From: Deltaproteobacteria bacterium
GTDB taxonomy: Bacteria > Myxococcota_A > UBA796 > SXON01
Assembly: GCA_947490345.1 (NCBI GenBank)
Contig: CANLGL010000027.1
Location: 1 to 63,166 of the forward strand
DNA length: 63,166 nt
Direction of reading: 5' to 3'
Shown here: positions 8,692-16,728 of the stretch, piece by piece
Numbering within the stretch: the first letter of the stretch is position 1
Layout: every line of letters begins with the position of its first letter
Translations under genes and position numbers: made by a program
Notes under the pieces: model-generated
The model's input: the letters and a program-made list of their open reading frames with translations, nothing else
Told to the model about the DNA's origin: nothing
The model's database searches: none

Positions 8692-11235
8692 ATGTCCAAT
8701 CACGCCGACACGCCGATGTTGCGGCAATATCGGGAGCTGCGCGCGCAGGTGCCCGACGCGCTGCTCTTCTACCGGATGGGCGACTTCTACGAGCTCTTCG
8801 GCGAAGACGCGGTCTGGACCGCCGCGGCGTTGGAGCTGACGCTGACCACGCGGGATCGCGACACGCCCGATCCACTCCCGATGTGCGGAGTTCCCTGGCA
8901 CTCCGCCGACGGCTATCTGCGCCGGCTGCTCGACCTCGGCAAGAAGGTCGCCATCGCCGAGCAGGTGGGGGACCCGAAGCTCGCCAAGGGCCTCGTCCAT
9001 CGGGAGATCGCCCGGGTGCTCACCCCAGGCCTCGCGGCCGACGGCATCGATGCGCACGAGTCCTCCTTTCTGGTCGCCATCACCGGCATTCCAGGGGCGT
9101 GGGGGCTCGCGCTGCTCGACGCGTCCACCGGCGAGCTGCGCGCCACTGATGTCGATGACTTCGCAGCCCTGGCGGGGGAGCTGGCCCGGCACTCGCCGCG
9201 TGAGGCCCTCGTCGGTGTCGACACCGACTCGCCGGAGCTGCGGGCGCTGCTGGGCGACATCTGCACCACTCTGATCGAGGACACGCGCCCCGATCGCGCC
9301 GAGTTGTCGCGACGATTCGGCGTCGGCGCCGACGCGCTGGGACCCGGACTCGGCGCCGCGTCCACGGCGCTGCGCTACGCCTCAGAGCGACTAAAGGCCG
9401 ACCTCCGCAACGTCACGGCGCTCCGCACGTATCGGGTGGCGGCCAGCCTGGGGCTGGACGAAGCGACCATCCGCAACCTGGAGCTGTTTCGCCCGCTTCG
9501 CGGCACCGGTCGCAAGGGCACCCTGCTCGGGCTGCTCGATCGCACCAAGACTGCGATGGGTGGGCGGCTGCTCCGCGACTGGATCGGCCGCCCCCTGCTC
9601 GAGGTGGACGCCATCGAGGCCAGGTTGGACGCGGTGGATGCGGCGACGCCGGGGCTCCGTGGAGCGGTGGTCCCGCTCTTGGGACAGGTCGCGGACCTCG
9701 AACGCATCGCCGGCAAGCTCGCGCAGGGTCTCGGGGGGCCGCGGGACCTCGTTGCGCTCGGGCTCAGCCTGCAGCGGGTCGCGACGGTAGCAACGTTGGT
9801 AGAGGACCCGCGCTTGGGTGGGCGCCTGCCCGACGACCTCGCCGGTGACGTGGCCACCGACATCCTGCGATGGCTGGTGGAGGACCCTCCGGCGGGCCTG
9901 GACGAGGGCGGGTTCATCGTGGGCGGCATCGATCCGGCGCTGGACAAGCTGCGCCGCCTCGGGACCGAGGCCAAGAGCGCCATCGCCGAGATGGAGGAGC
10001 GGCTGCGTCGCCAGACCGAGATCAACTCGCTCAAGATCCGCCACAACGCCGTCTTCGGCTACTACATCGAGATCACCAAGGCCCACCTCCACCGGGTGCC
10101 GCCCACGTGGCATCGCAAGCAGACCATCGCCAACGGCGAACGGTTCATCACCCCGGAGCTCAAAGAGTACGAGGAGGCGGTCTCCGGCGCCGACGAAAAG
10201 CGCATCCGCCTCGAAGGGGAGCACTTCCGGGCGCTCCGCGCGCGGGTCGCGGAGCAGGTGCCGCGGCTGCAGGGCATCGCCCGAGGGGTGGCCGAGCTCG
10301 ATGTGCTGACGACGTTTGCCGAGCTCGCGGCGCAGCACCGGTGGACGCGGCCAAGCCTCGATGCGGGCGTGGACATCGAGCTGTTGGGCAGCCGCCATCC
10401 GGTGGTCGAGGCGGCCCGACGCGACGAACGGTTCGTGCCCAACGACATCAAGCTCGGTGAGTCATCGCGGCTCAGCCTGCTCTTCGGGCCGAACATGGCG
10501 GGCAAGAGCACGCTGATGCGCCAGGTGGCGCTGACCGTGGTGATGGCACAGCTGGGCTGTCCGGTAGCAGCGCGCTCGGCGAAGCTCGGTGTCGTCGACC
10601 GGCTCTTCGTTCGCGTCGGCGCCAGCGACGACCTCGCGCGGGGCCAGAGTACCTTCATGGTGGAGATGGGCGAGACGGCAAACATTCTCGCTGGCGCTAC
10701 CTCCCGCAGCCTCGTGCTGCTCGACGAGATTGGGCGCGGCACGAGCACTTACGATGGGCTGGCGATCGCTTGGGCGGTGGCCGAGGACCTGCACGATCGC
10801 ATCCGGGCGCGCACCATCTTCGCCACGCACTACCACGAGCTGGCCGCGCTGACGGAGAGCAACGTCCGCGCCCGCGCCATGCACGTTGCGGTCGCGGAGA
10901 GCGCCGACAAGATCACCTTCTTGCGTGTGGTCCGGGATGGCCCCGCGCCCGGCAGCTTCGGCATCCAGTGCGCCCGGCTGGCGGGGCTGCCGGCGCCGGT
11001 GGTGGCGCGTGCGTCGAAGCTCCTGCTGCAACTCGAAAAGAGGCGGCCGCGGCCCGAATCGACACAGCTCTCGCTCTTTGGCGGGGCACCAGCCCCCGAG
11101 CCCACCCCGGCGCCTCCCGCGGCACCGCTGGCCGACCCGGTGCGACTGGCGCTCCTGGCCATCGACCCCGACGCGCTCACGCCGCGGGGAGCGCTAGAAG
11201 AGTTGTATCGGCTGCGGCGGTTGGCGGAGGAGTAG
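8692..11235 (+). CDS. mutS: DNA mismatch repair protein MutS
   Basis: An 847-aa MutS1. The mismatch-reading Phe-X-Glu is present as F32-Y33-E34 in MGDFYELFGED. Connector, lever and clamp domains follow, then the ABC-type ATPase with P-loop GPNMAGKST (about 600-608) and Walker B LVLLDEIGRGTSTYDG. The C-terminus is Pro/Ala-rich before a final helical segment (LEELYRLRRLAEE), as in dimer/tetramerisation tails. It is last in the rplY operon. Its last 406 bp are antisense to the open extension of the aldo/keto reductase frame. Confidence 0.97.
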   Translation: MSNHADTPMLRQYRELRAQVPDALLFYRMGDFYELFGEDAVWTAAALELTLTTRDRDTPDPLPMCGVPWHSADGYLRRLLDLGKKVAIAEQVGDPKLAKGLVHREIARVLTPGLAADGIDAHESSFLVAITGIPGAWGLALLDASTGELRATDVDDFAALAGELARHSPREALVGVDTDSPELRALLGDICTTLIEDTRPDRAELSRRFGVGADALGPGLGAASTALRYASERLKADLRNVTALRTYRVAASLGLDEATIRNLELFRPLRGTGRKGTLLGLLDRTKTAMGGRLLRDWIGRPLLEVDAIEARLDAVDAATPGLRGAVVPLLGQVADLERIAGKLAQGLGGPRDLVALGLSLQRVATVATLVEDPRLGGRLPDDLAGDVATDILRWLVEDPPAGLDEGGFIVGGIDPALDKLRRLGTEAKSAIAEMEERLRRQTEINSLKIRHNAVFGYYIEITKAHLHRVPPTWHRKQTIANGERFITPELKEYEEAVSGADEKRIRLEGEHFRALRARVAEQVPRLQGIARGVAELDVLTTFAELAAQHRWTRPSLDAGVDIELLGSRHPVVEAARRDERFVPNDIKLGESSRLSLLFGPNMAGKSTLMRQVALTVVMAQLGCPVAARSAKLGVVDRLFVRVGASDDLARGQSTFMVEMGETANILAGATSRSLVLLDEIGRGTSTYDGLAIAWAVAEDLHDRIRARTIFATHYHELAALTESNVRARAMHVAVAESADKITFLRVVRDGPAPGSFGIQCARLAGLPAPVVARASKLLLQLEKRRPRPESTQLSLFGGAPAPEPTPAPPAAPLADPVRLALLAIDPDALTPRGALEELYRLRRLAEE

Positions 11236-12107
11236 GGGCGGTATCGGCGCCGGCGGCGCTCAGCGCCGGCGCACCCCAGAAGCGCCGCGATCGTCGCCTG
11301 CTCGTCCTCGGACAGCAGGAGTTGGGTGCACGCGAGGTCGAGCCTCATGTGGGCGGGGTCGGTGGTGCCGGTCAGCGGGAGGATTCCCAGGTGCATCGCA
11401 TAACGGAAGAGCACCTGGGCGGGCGCGCACCCCAGGCGGCGGGCGATCGGGTGCAAGCCCTTGTGCCCCCAGAGCTCGCGGTTCGCGGTCAACAGGGAGA
11501 AGCCCTGGTAGACGACATCCCGCGTGGCGCACTCCGCTCGCATGTCCCGATCGAAGCCGGTTCTCGCGTAGCCGCGGTTCTGCACGAACGCCGGCTGCAC
11601 CTTTGCTCCGGCGGAGAGGGCCCTGAGCTGATCGACCCCCACATTGCTCGCCCCGAGCAGCCGCACCAGGCCAGCGTCGTGGAGCGCTTCCATCGTCCTC
11701 CAGACCTCCCAATCGCCCGGCGTCAGTCCCAGCTTTGATTCGGGGCCGTGCAGGAGGTAGGCATCGATGCGGTCGACTCCCAGATGAACCAGGGAGCTGG
11801 CGAAGCACTGGCGGACCTGCTCGGCCAGCGGAGCGTCGGCATCGTAAGGGAGGCGAGCGTCCTGGCCGCGAAGGTAGGTGAACTTGGTCTGAAGGAAAGG
11901 GGCGGTGCCCCACGCGGCGACGGCGCGACCGACCGCAGTCTCGTCGTAGTGTTTGCGTTGGTTGGCAGTATCGATCCCGGGGAATCCCGCACCGAGCGCG
12001 CCGGTCGTGGGCGCTTCGGTGTCCCCCTCCTTCCAGGCCGTTCCGTACAGCATCGTAGGCACCAGGACGCCCCGATGCTCGAAGCTACCGCTAGTGCCGA
12101 GGTCCAT
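10830..12107 (-). CDS. Aldo/keto reductase whose frame runs on into mutS
   Basis: The first about 281 residues (12107 to about 11264) form an AKR TIM barrel. Candidate tetrad residues are the Asp in IDTAN, Tyr in KHYDE, Lys in QTKFTY and His in LLHGP, with spacing Asp-Tyr longer than usual by three residues. It would reduce or oxidise carbonyls with NAD(P)H; substrate unknown. No stop follows the barrel: the frame continues about 143 codons as Arg/Ser/Ala-rich sequence antisense to mutS before ending at 10830. The extension has no family features and may reflect a lost stop. ATG 12107 is the likely start. Confidence 0.72.
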   Translation of the reverse strand: MDLGTSGSFEHRGVLVPTMLYGTAWKEGDTEAPTTGALGAGFPGIDTANQRKHYDETAVGRAVAAWGTAPFLQTKFTYLRGQDARLPYDADAPLAEQVRQCFASSLVHLGVDRIDAYLLHGPESKLGLTPGDWEVWRTMEALHDAGLVRLLGASNVGVDQLRALSAGAKVQPAFVQNRGYARTGFDRDMRAECATRDVVYQGFSLLTANRELWGHKGLHPIARRLGCAPAQVLFRYAMHLGILPLTGTTDPAHMRLDLACTQLLLSEDEQATIAALLGCAGAERRRRRYRPYSSANRRSRYNSSSAPRGVSASGSMARSASRTGSASGAAGGAGVGSGAGAPPKSESCVDSGRGRLFSSCSRSFDARATTGAGSPASRAHWMPKLPGAGPSRTTRKKVILSALSATATCMARARTLLSVSAASSW

Positions 12108-12147
12108 GGTGCCGACCCTCCCAGGGACCCCATGGTACCGCGGTCAG

Positions 12148-12222
12148 AGCGGCCGCCGCTGCGCGTCGCCGCGCTTTCGCTGCGGGCGGAGCCCTTCGCT
12201 CTATCGCTGCCGCGGCGGGGCT
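12148..12222 (+). repeat. GC-rich short repeat, copy 1 of 2
   Basis: About 75 nt beginning GCGGCCGCCGC and containing CGCTGCGGGC, AGCCCT and CTGCCGCGG blocks. A clearly related sequence lies at 18489-18571 in the same orientation. It is intergenic, upstream of the aldo/keto reductase gene, and rich in short self-complementary GC runs. It is different from the larger structured repeat family. Confidence 0.5.
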
Positions 12223-12233
12223 GAAATAGATTG

Positions 12234-12349
12234 CTGTCGCGACACCTTCGCCCTGAACGCCGCTTTTTCGTGCGTTCGGGGGGGTTCGGTCAACCGAGTG
12301 CCATCGAACGCATGCATTTGGAGCGTTCAACGGAATGATATCGCGACAG
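12234..12349. repeat. Nested inverted repeats between two minus-strand genes
   Basis: An outer 9-bp inverted repeat CTGTCGCGA (12234-12242) / TCGCGACAG (12341-12349) encloses two smaller ones, GAACGC (12255-12260) / GCGTTC (12272-12277) and GAACGC (12306-12311) / GCGTTC (12323-12328). The region lies between the TPR gene stop (12414) and the aldo/keto reductase start (12107). It could be a terminator, operator array or small mobile palindrome. The gap 12108-12413 holds no gene that I can support. Confidence 0.5.
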
Positions 12350-12413
12350 TACTGTGCGGGGGGTCACCGAGTGCGGCGGCGCCCCCCGTGAGCGGCTGGA
12401 ATGGCTGCCCCTC

Positions 12414-13178
12414 CTACTCCCGCACGTTCTCCACCTCGTCTGCCACCGCGATGGTGAGCCGCTCGATCAGCTCGTCCTCGTCGGCACACCCACGGGTCAG
12501 CGCGCGCGTGTAGAGCTCGCAGCTTACGCCGTCCTCGCCGGGCAGGGCGAGGGCGTGGACCGAAGGCGGAACGGGAGGGTCGCTGGTGCGCAAACGGTCG
12601 GGGGTCGGGGCGGGACGAAAGGCGAAGGCCCAGGTCCGCGTCTCGGTCCGTGCGTCGTCGTCCATGCGGGAAATCGCCTGGATGAGCAGGCCCTCCCAAT
12701 CCGACTCGTCGACGGAGAGGGGGAGGGGGTACGCGGCTGGGCGCAGCGCGTGCGCGCGGGCCAGGGCCTCGTCGGCTTCCGTGACGCGGCCCAGGATTTC
12801 GAGCGATTGCCCCCGGATCGCGTGGGCGCGGGCGTCGTCGCCCGCCGACTCCAGGTAGCGTTCCATGGCGGCGAGCGCCGCTTCGGGATGGCACGACGCC
12901 AGGAGCGCAGCGGCCTCCAGCACGTCGACTTGCGCCCCAAGTCGGCGCGCCTGCCGCGCGGCGAGCAGCGCCACCTCGCCGTGGCCGTACCGCGCCGCGG
13001 CGTCCGCCACGATCAACAGCGCGCCGGTGTCCTCAGGGTCCACATCGAGCAGCTCCTCGGCCAGCCCGACCGCGGCGTCGTACGCGCCCTCGAGCATCAG
13101 TCGCTGCGCGGCATCGAGCAGCACGGCACCCTGCGCCTCGTCCGGAATCCCCCACACCGGCGGAAGGGCGTCGTCCAT
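12414..13178 (-). CDS. TPR-type repeat protein
   Basis: A 254-aa soluble protein. Residues about 15-150 are helical pairs with TPR-like spacing and residues (GAYDAAVGLAEELLDVDPED, HPEAALAAMERYLESAGDD, GRVTEADEALARAHALRP). The C-terminal about 100 residues form a different domain ending ELIERLTIAVADEVENVRE, reminiscent of the helix position of HExxH zincin-like domains attached to TPRs in this group, but the zinc motif is absent. It is coupled to the upstream tail-anchored gene by a TGATG junction, so the two probably work together, perhaps as a membrane scaffold. Confidence 0.65.
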   Translation of the reverse strand: MDDALPPVWGIPDEAQGAVLLDAAQRLMLEGAYDAAVGLAEELLDVDPEDTGALLIVADAAARYGHGEVALLAARQARRLGAQVDVLEAAALLASCHPEAALAAMERYLESAGDDARAHAIRGQSLEILGRVTEADEALARAHALRPAAYPLPLSVDESDWEGLLIQAISRMDDDARTETRTWAFAFRPAPTPDRLRTSDPPVPPSVHALALPGEDGVSCELYTRALTRGCADEDELIERLTIAVADEVENVRE

Positions 13179-14083
13179 CAGAAGAAAAGGATCCAGACGG
13201 CGGCGCCGCCCAGGAGCGTGAGCCCGATGGCGCCGAGGGCGATGAAGATTGCCAAGGGGATGGCGGCCTTGCCGACCACGGATGTCGCTTCATTGTCCGG
13301 GTCGCCGGCGGACGCGGCACTGGGGGCCAAAGCCGGAACTGGCTTGCTGCTGGCCTTTGCCTTGGCAGGCGCAAGCGTCGCGCCGCGAAGCGCCCCCGCT
13401 CGGATGGCCTGCGCGAAGACGCCGAACTCGGCGATGTCCTTGCAGAGCCGCATGTCGGTGAGGACCCACTTCTCGAAGCCCGCCTCCTCGGCCTCCCGAC
13501 TCATCCGCCCGGCTTCATAGAGTGGGAGCGGCGCGAGGTCGAGATTGGGCGACTCGGGTACCTCCGAAAACGCGATGCCAGCGCCGTCGCGGAGGGCACG
13601 CTTGAGCGCGAGCCGCGCGTTGAGCACCGCCACCGGGTAGCCGCCCATGCCCTCGGCCCGGGCGGTGACCGTCTCGATGGCCGTGGCGCTGTCGTAGGCC
13701 AGCGACAGCAGCTCGACGTCCTCGGCGCGCATCTGACCGGTGACCGACCCGAGGAGCTCGGTCGGGCTGCGGCCCCCGGTCAGTTGGTTCGGGAAGTCCC
13801 CGCCCGCGATTCGCCCCCCGGCCATCCGGACTTCTTCCATCAGCAGACCGTGACTCCACTCGGTCAGCTCGGCGGGGGTGGTGACAGTGAGAATTCCCTG
13901 CTGAAAGCGCACACAGGCCCGCTGGAGCGGACCGCGGCCGTGGGCGTCGCCCAGCCGGCAGGTGGTGATGGCGTAGTACCAGTCGGAGAAGCGCTGAGCC
14001 ATGGCCTGTCCAGCGGCAGCGTCGCCCTGGCTGCGCCATTGTTTGAACAGGGTGGCAGTCGGGGTGTTGGCGAGGTCACTCAT
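13178..14083 (-). CDS. Tail-anchored membrane protein, unknown function
   Basis: With ATG 14083 as start the protein has 301 aa; the frame extends upstream but through repeat copy B and is Arg/Gly-rich. The N-terminal about 240 residues look soluble and helical. A Lys/Ala/Pro/Ser linker (about 235-265) precedes one C-terminal transmembrane segment (AIPLAIFIALGAIGLTLLGGAAVWILFF) with almost nothing after it. This is a tail anchor with the domain facing the cytoplasm. Its stop overlaps the start of the TPR gene. Repeat copy B ends about 10 nt before its start codon. No family recognised. Confidence 0.6.
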   Translation of the reverse strand: MSDLANTPTATLFKQWRSQGDAAAGQAMAQRFSDWYYAITTCRLGDAHGRGPLQRACVRFQQGILTVTTPAELTEWSHGLLMEEVRMAGGRIAGGDFPNQLTGGRSPTELLGSVTGQMRAEDVELLSLAYDSATAIETVTARAEGMGGYPVAVLNARLALKRALRDGAGIAFSEVPESPNLDLAPLPLYEAGRMSREAEEAGFEKWVLTDMRLCKDIAEFGVFAQAIRAGALRGATLAPAKAKASSKPVPALAPSAASAGDPDNEATSVVGKAAIPLAIFIALGAIGLTLLGGAAVWILFF

Positions 14084-14092
14084 GGCCGCCGT

Positions 14093-14294
14093 TCTATCAT
14101 GTAACTGGGGGGAAAGGGCTCGCCGCCCTCTCCCCCTACCGCGGCCAACCTGCCGCCCTCCGCAGGCTCCGGGCGCCAGGGCCAACGCGCGTGGATAACA
14201 CGCGTTGGCGGTCGCTCTCCCCTTCTTCGCAGTCCCCCATGCCGCCCTGGCGTTTTATGGCTCTGGACGCCGACGCGCGCGGCGGCATGGGTGA
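14093..14294 (-). repeat. Structured intergenic repeat, copy B, in the leader of the tail-anchored gene
   Basis: Read on the minus strand: P0 module (14238-14289), purine entry GAAGGGGAGAG, P1 hairpin (14181-14209, GCCAACGCG...CGCGTTGGC with a 2-nt bulge, loop with TTAT), linker GCGGAGGGCGGCAGGTTGG, CGCGGTAGGGGG, and P3 (14108-14136, 12-bp stem with one mismatch), then GTTACATGATAG. It fills the entire gap between cobS and the downstream gene and has the same orientation as both. It would be transcribed as their junction RNA. Confidence 0.85.
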
Positions 14295-15056
14295 CTACCA
14301 CGGGAGCTGAAGCCCCATCGCCAACAGCATCATCAGCTCGCGGATCTCGACCGCGCCGCCAACGACATCCCCGTTGAGCCCGCCGATTCGTCGGTACCAG
14401 GTCAGGTGCCATGCCACGGTGGCTGCGGCGCCCGCGACGATGCCCACGACCAGTCGCATGGCGAGCTCGGAGTCGCTCATTGCCGCAGGAAGCATCAGCC
14501 CGAAGCCGACCACTGCGGCAACAAGCCAGTCTGACCGTCGTATCTCCGTGTGCAAGGATGCGAAGGTTCCTCGGCCAGGAGTAGCGGGTTCACCCTCAGC
14601 AAACTCGAAGGCAAGCGGGGTGCGTGCGAAGATCAGCGCGCACCAGAGCGCGTGAGATATCGTCCCTTCATCGATGCATCGGGACACGAGAGCGAACTTG
14701 AGCAGGCACCACACCGTGAGTCCGACAGCTCCCAGGCCCCCGATCCGGGGGTCGTGCATCGCCTGGAGGCGCCGCGGGGCGTTGCCACCCGCCGCGAGGC
14801 CGTCAAAACAGTTGGCCAGGCCGTGCAGGTGAAGTCCACCGGTGAAAAGCACCCAACCGGCCAACGTGAACGCGCACGCCGCGGTCCGATCCAGGAACCA
14901 CGCGCTGAGCAGGATCGTCACCGTCAGCAGTACGGCGAGGCCCGCGCCGACTACCGGGTAGAAGCGGCTGGCGGCGGCGTTGGCGGCCCCGGACCCCGAC
15001 GGCGCGCCGACGGGGATGCGGGTGAGGAAGGCGATCGCGAGGCGGAATTCGTTCAT
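14295..15056 (-). CDS. cobS: Adenosylcobinamide-GDP ribazoletransferase-like (cobalamin synthase)
   Basis: A 253-aa polytopic membrane protein starting at ATG 15056 with MNEFRLAIAFLTRIPVG, the CobS N-terminal signature. CobS joins adenosylcobinamide-GDP to alpha-ribazole at the inner membrane in the last step of B12 assembly. DPRIGGLGAVGL and GGLNGDVVGGAVEI match conserved CobS segments. The usual acidic motif GGxHLDGLADxxDG reads GGLHLHGLANCFDG here: two conserved Asp are His and Asn while the third is kept. The start overlaps the upstream phosphopantetheinyl transferase stop by 4 nt. No other cob gene is nearby. Confidence 0.85.
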   Translation of the reverse strand: MNEFRLAIAFLTRIPVGAPSGSGAANAAASRFYPVVGAGLAVLLTVTILLSAWFLDRTAACAFTLAGWVLFTGGLHLHGLANCFDGLAAGGNAPRRLQAMHDPRIGGLGAVGLTVWCLLKFALVSRCIDEGTISHALWCALIFARTPLAFEFAEGEPATPGRGTFASLHTEIRRSDWLVAAVVGFGLMLPAAMSDSELAMRLVVGIVAGAAATVAWHLTWYRRIGGLNGDVVGGAVEIRELMMLLAMGLQLPW

Positions 15057-15760
15057 CCTGCCAGCGCCCGGGCGGTCGGGAGCGCGCGCACCGTGGAGAG
15101 CACCCGGCACCCGATCCACTCGTGCCGCGCCTCGAACTCAAAACCCTGCAGATCAGTAGAGATCGGCTGGACTCGATCGGTGCCGTCGGTGCCGGGCCAA
15201 ACCTCCACCTCTCCGAAGCCGACGTAGCGGCGAAGTGTGGGGTGGACCGCCTTGTAGACCGACTCCTTCACCGAGAATCGCACGACCGTGTCCACCCATT
15301 GCCGACTTTCAGGCAGCGCCTGTACCGCGGCGAGCTCCGGCGCGGTCAGGACCCTCGCCGCCACCCCCGGACGGGGCCGGTCGGTGTCCTCGAGGTCGAC
15401 CCCGACTCCGGTGCGTCCTCGCGCGACGAGCACCACGGCGAGGTCCTGCTTGTGCGAGATCGAACCCACCCAGCCGTCGGGGAGCGAGGGCGCGCCGTGC
15501 TCGTCGCTGAGGACCGGCGCGCGGCGGGTGCCCAGCTCGGCAAACGCGGCGGCAGCGGCAAGCCGGCCGCCGACGAACTGGACCTGTCGGTAGCCCCGAA
15601 GCCCGGCCGCCAGCGCGCGTTCGGGCGCCAGCAGTCGCGACATCGGCTCGTCGTCAACTGGCTCTGGCCCGCCGGGAAGGTGAACACCCACCACCACGCC
15701 ATGCGGGAGCGCATAGACGAACGCGACATCCCAGGGCAGGGGCGGGGAGGGATGGATCAT
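15053..15760 (-). CDS. Sfp/EntD-type 4'-phosphopantetheinyl transferase
   Basis: With ATG 15760 the protein has 235 aa, the usual Sfp-type length; the frame remains open far upstream but across the secreted-protein gene on the other strand. Motifs are VGSISHKQDLAVVLV, the Mg-binding VGVDLEDTDRPRP and RFSVKESVYKAVHP, the PPTase P1-P3 set. It transfers phosphopantetheine from CoA to carrier-protein serines. Sfp types serve NRPS/PKS systems and can replace AcpS. Because acpS is absent from its usual place after pdxJ in this window, this enzyme may activate the fatty-acid ACP as well. Confidence 0.88.
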   Translation of the reverse strand: MIHPSPPLPWDVAFVYALPHGVVVGVHLPGGPEPVDDEPMSRLLAPERALAAGLRGYRQVQFVGGRLAAAAAFAELGTRRAPVLSDEHGAPSLPDGWVGSISHKQDLAVVLVARGRTGVGVDLEDTDRPRPGVAARVLTAPELAAVQALPESRQWVDTVVRFSVKESVYKAVHPTLRRYVGFGEVEVWPGTDGTDRVQPISTDLQGFEFEARHEWIGCRVLSTVRALPTARALAG

Positions 15761-15871
15761 GGCGAGGGCTACTAACCCCCGGCGCCAAGGGATGAACGGC
15801 CGCCGGCCGAGGGTCTGTGCTACCCGCAACGGCCCGCGCGCATTAGGCACACGGCGCCCCTGAGAGGCTCG

Positions 15872-16504
15872 ATGGTTCTCGCCCTTCTGCTCGCTTTGGT
15901 CACCAGCCCCCCCGCGCTCGCGGACGATCGGGCGGAGGCGGAGCATCTGCGACTCAGCGGCGAGCTGGACCAACTGGCGTTGCGGCAGTTGTGGTCCGGG
16001 GTCGATCGTAAGTTCCTCGATCTTCAGAAGCTCGGCGTCACGATGACCTACCGCGACCTGCTTCACGGCGCGCACGCCGCGCGCGCGTTGGGAAATATGG
16101 GTGATGCCTATGCTCGGCTCAAGCAGGCCGCGAAGCTCGACCCGACCAAGGAAGTCATCGATTGGATGTACGCCATCGACATGAACTATGGTCAGGTGGA
16201 CCTCATCCGGACCCCCAAAAAGAGCGACGTGCTTGCGATGGCGGCACCCCCGTTCGACCCTGATCAGCGCGCGGCGGTCGACCGTGCCGCGGCTGCGGTC
16301 AAGGAAAACGGCTCCTTCAGCGGGTTGTTGCCTGCTGGAAGCTACGTCTTCTGTGAGCAGCCGTTCACGGTCCAACCGGGGATCGCGGTGCGGATCGAGG
16401 TCAGCCCGAAAATGAAGAAGACCCAGGGCATCATCGTCAACGTGCAAAACACCCCGACCTGGGGCGCTCCCGAAACCACGCCCGACGAGAAACCGAAACC
16501 GTGA
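15872..16504 (+). CDS. Secreted protein, unknown function
   Basis: A 210-aa protein with a clear Sec signal (MVLALLLALVTSPPALA, cleavage near residue 17). GAGAGG lies 4 nt upstream of ATG 15872. The mature N-terminal half is helical with a TPR-like look (AHAARALGNMGDAYARLKQAAKLDPTKE). The C-terminal part is beta-like with Lys/Pro-rich tail. No family recognised. It overlaps the ferredoxin gene by 4 nt (GTGA), so the three genes 15872-17423 form one unit. Confidence 0.65.
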   Translation: MVLALLLALVTSPPALADDRAEAEHLRLSGELDQLALRQLWSGVDRKFLDLQKLGVTMTYRDLLHGAHAARALGNMGDAYARLKQAAKLDPTKEVIDWMYAIDMNYGQVDLIRTPKKSDVLAMAAPPFDPDQRAAVDRAAAAVKENGSFSGLLPAGSYVFCEQPFTVQPGIAVRIEVSPKMKKTQGIIVNVQNTPTWGAPETTPDEKPKP

Positions 16505-16728
16505 CTCCCAGGAACGCCAGGCTCCGTGTCGTGGTCGACAGGCGAGTCTGCGTCGGGACGACCAACTGTGTCGAAGCGGCTCCTGAGGCCTACGACATCG
16601 GTGACGACGGGGTTGCGGAGCCGCTCCCGGGCGCGCCGCTCGACGCTATTTTCGCCGGTGCGCGCGCGTGCCCGGTCGGTGCCATCACCCTCCACGACCT
16701 GGCCACGGGCCAACTGGTGACCCCATGA
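16501..16728 (+). CDS. Ferredoxin, [3Fe-4S]-type (P450-ferredoxin family)
   Basis: A 75-aa single-cluster ferredoxin from GTG 16501. The cysteines are C17-x5-C23 and C57-Pro, with a small residue where the second cysteine of a [4Fe-4S] motif would be. This is the [3Fe-4S] or three-Cys pattern of small electron donors often paired with cytochrome P450s. The flanking VVVDRRVCVGTTNCVEAAP and GARACPVGAITL segments match that family. It carries electrons in the cytoplasm; no P450 or reductase partner lies in the window. It overlaps both neighbours by 4 nt. Confidence 0.85.
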   Translation: MTPRNARLRVVVDRRVCVGTTNCVEAAPEAYDIGDDGVAEPLPGAPLDAIFAGARACPVGAITLHDLATGQLVTP

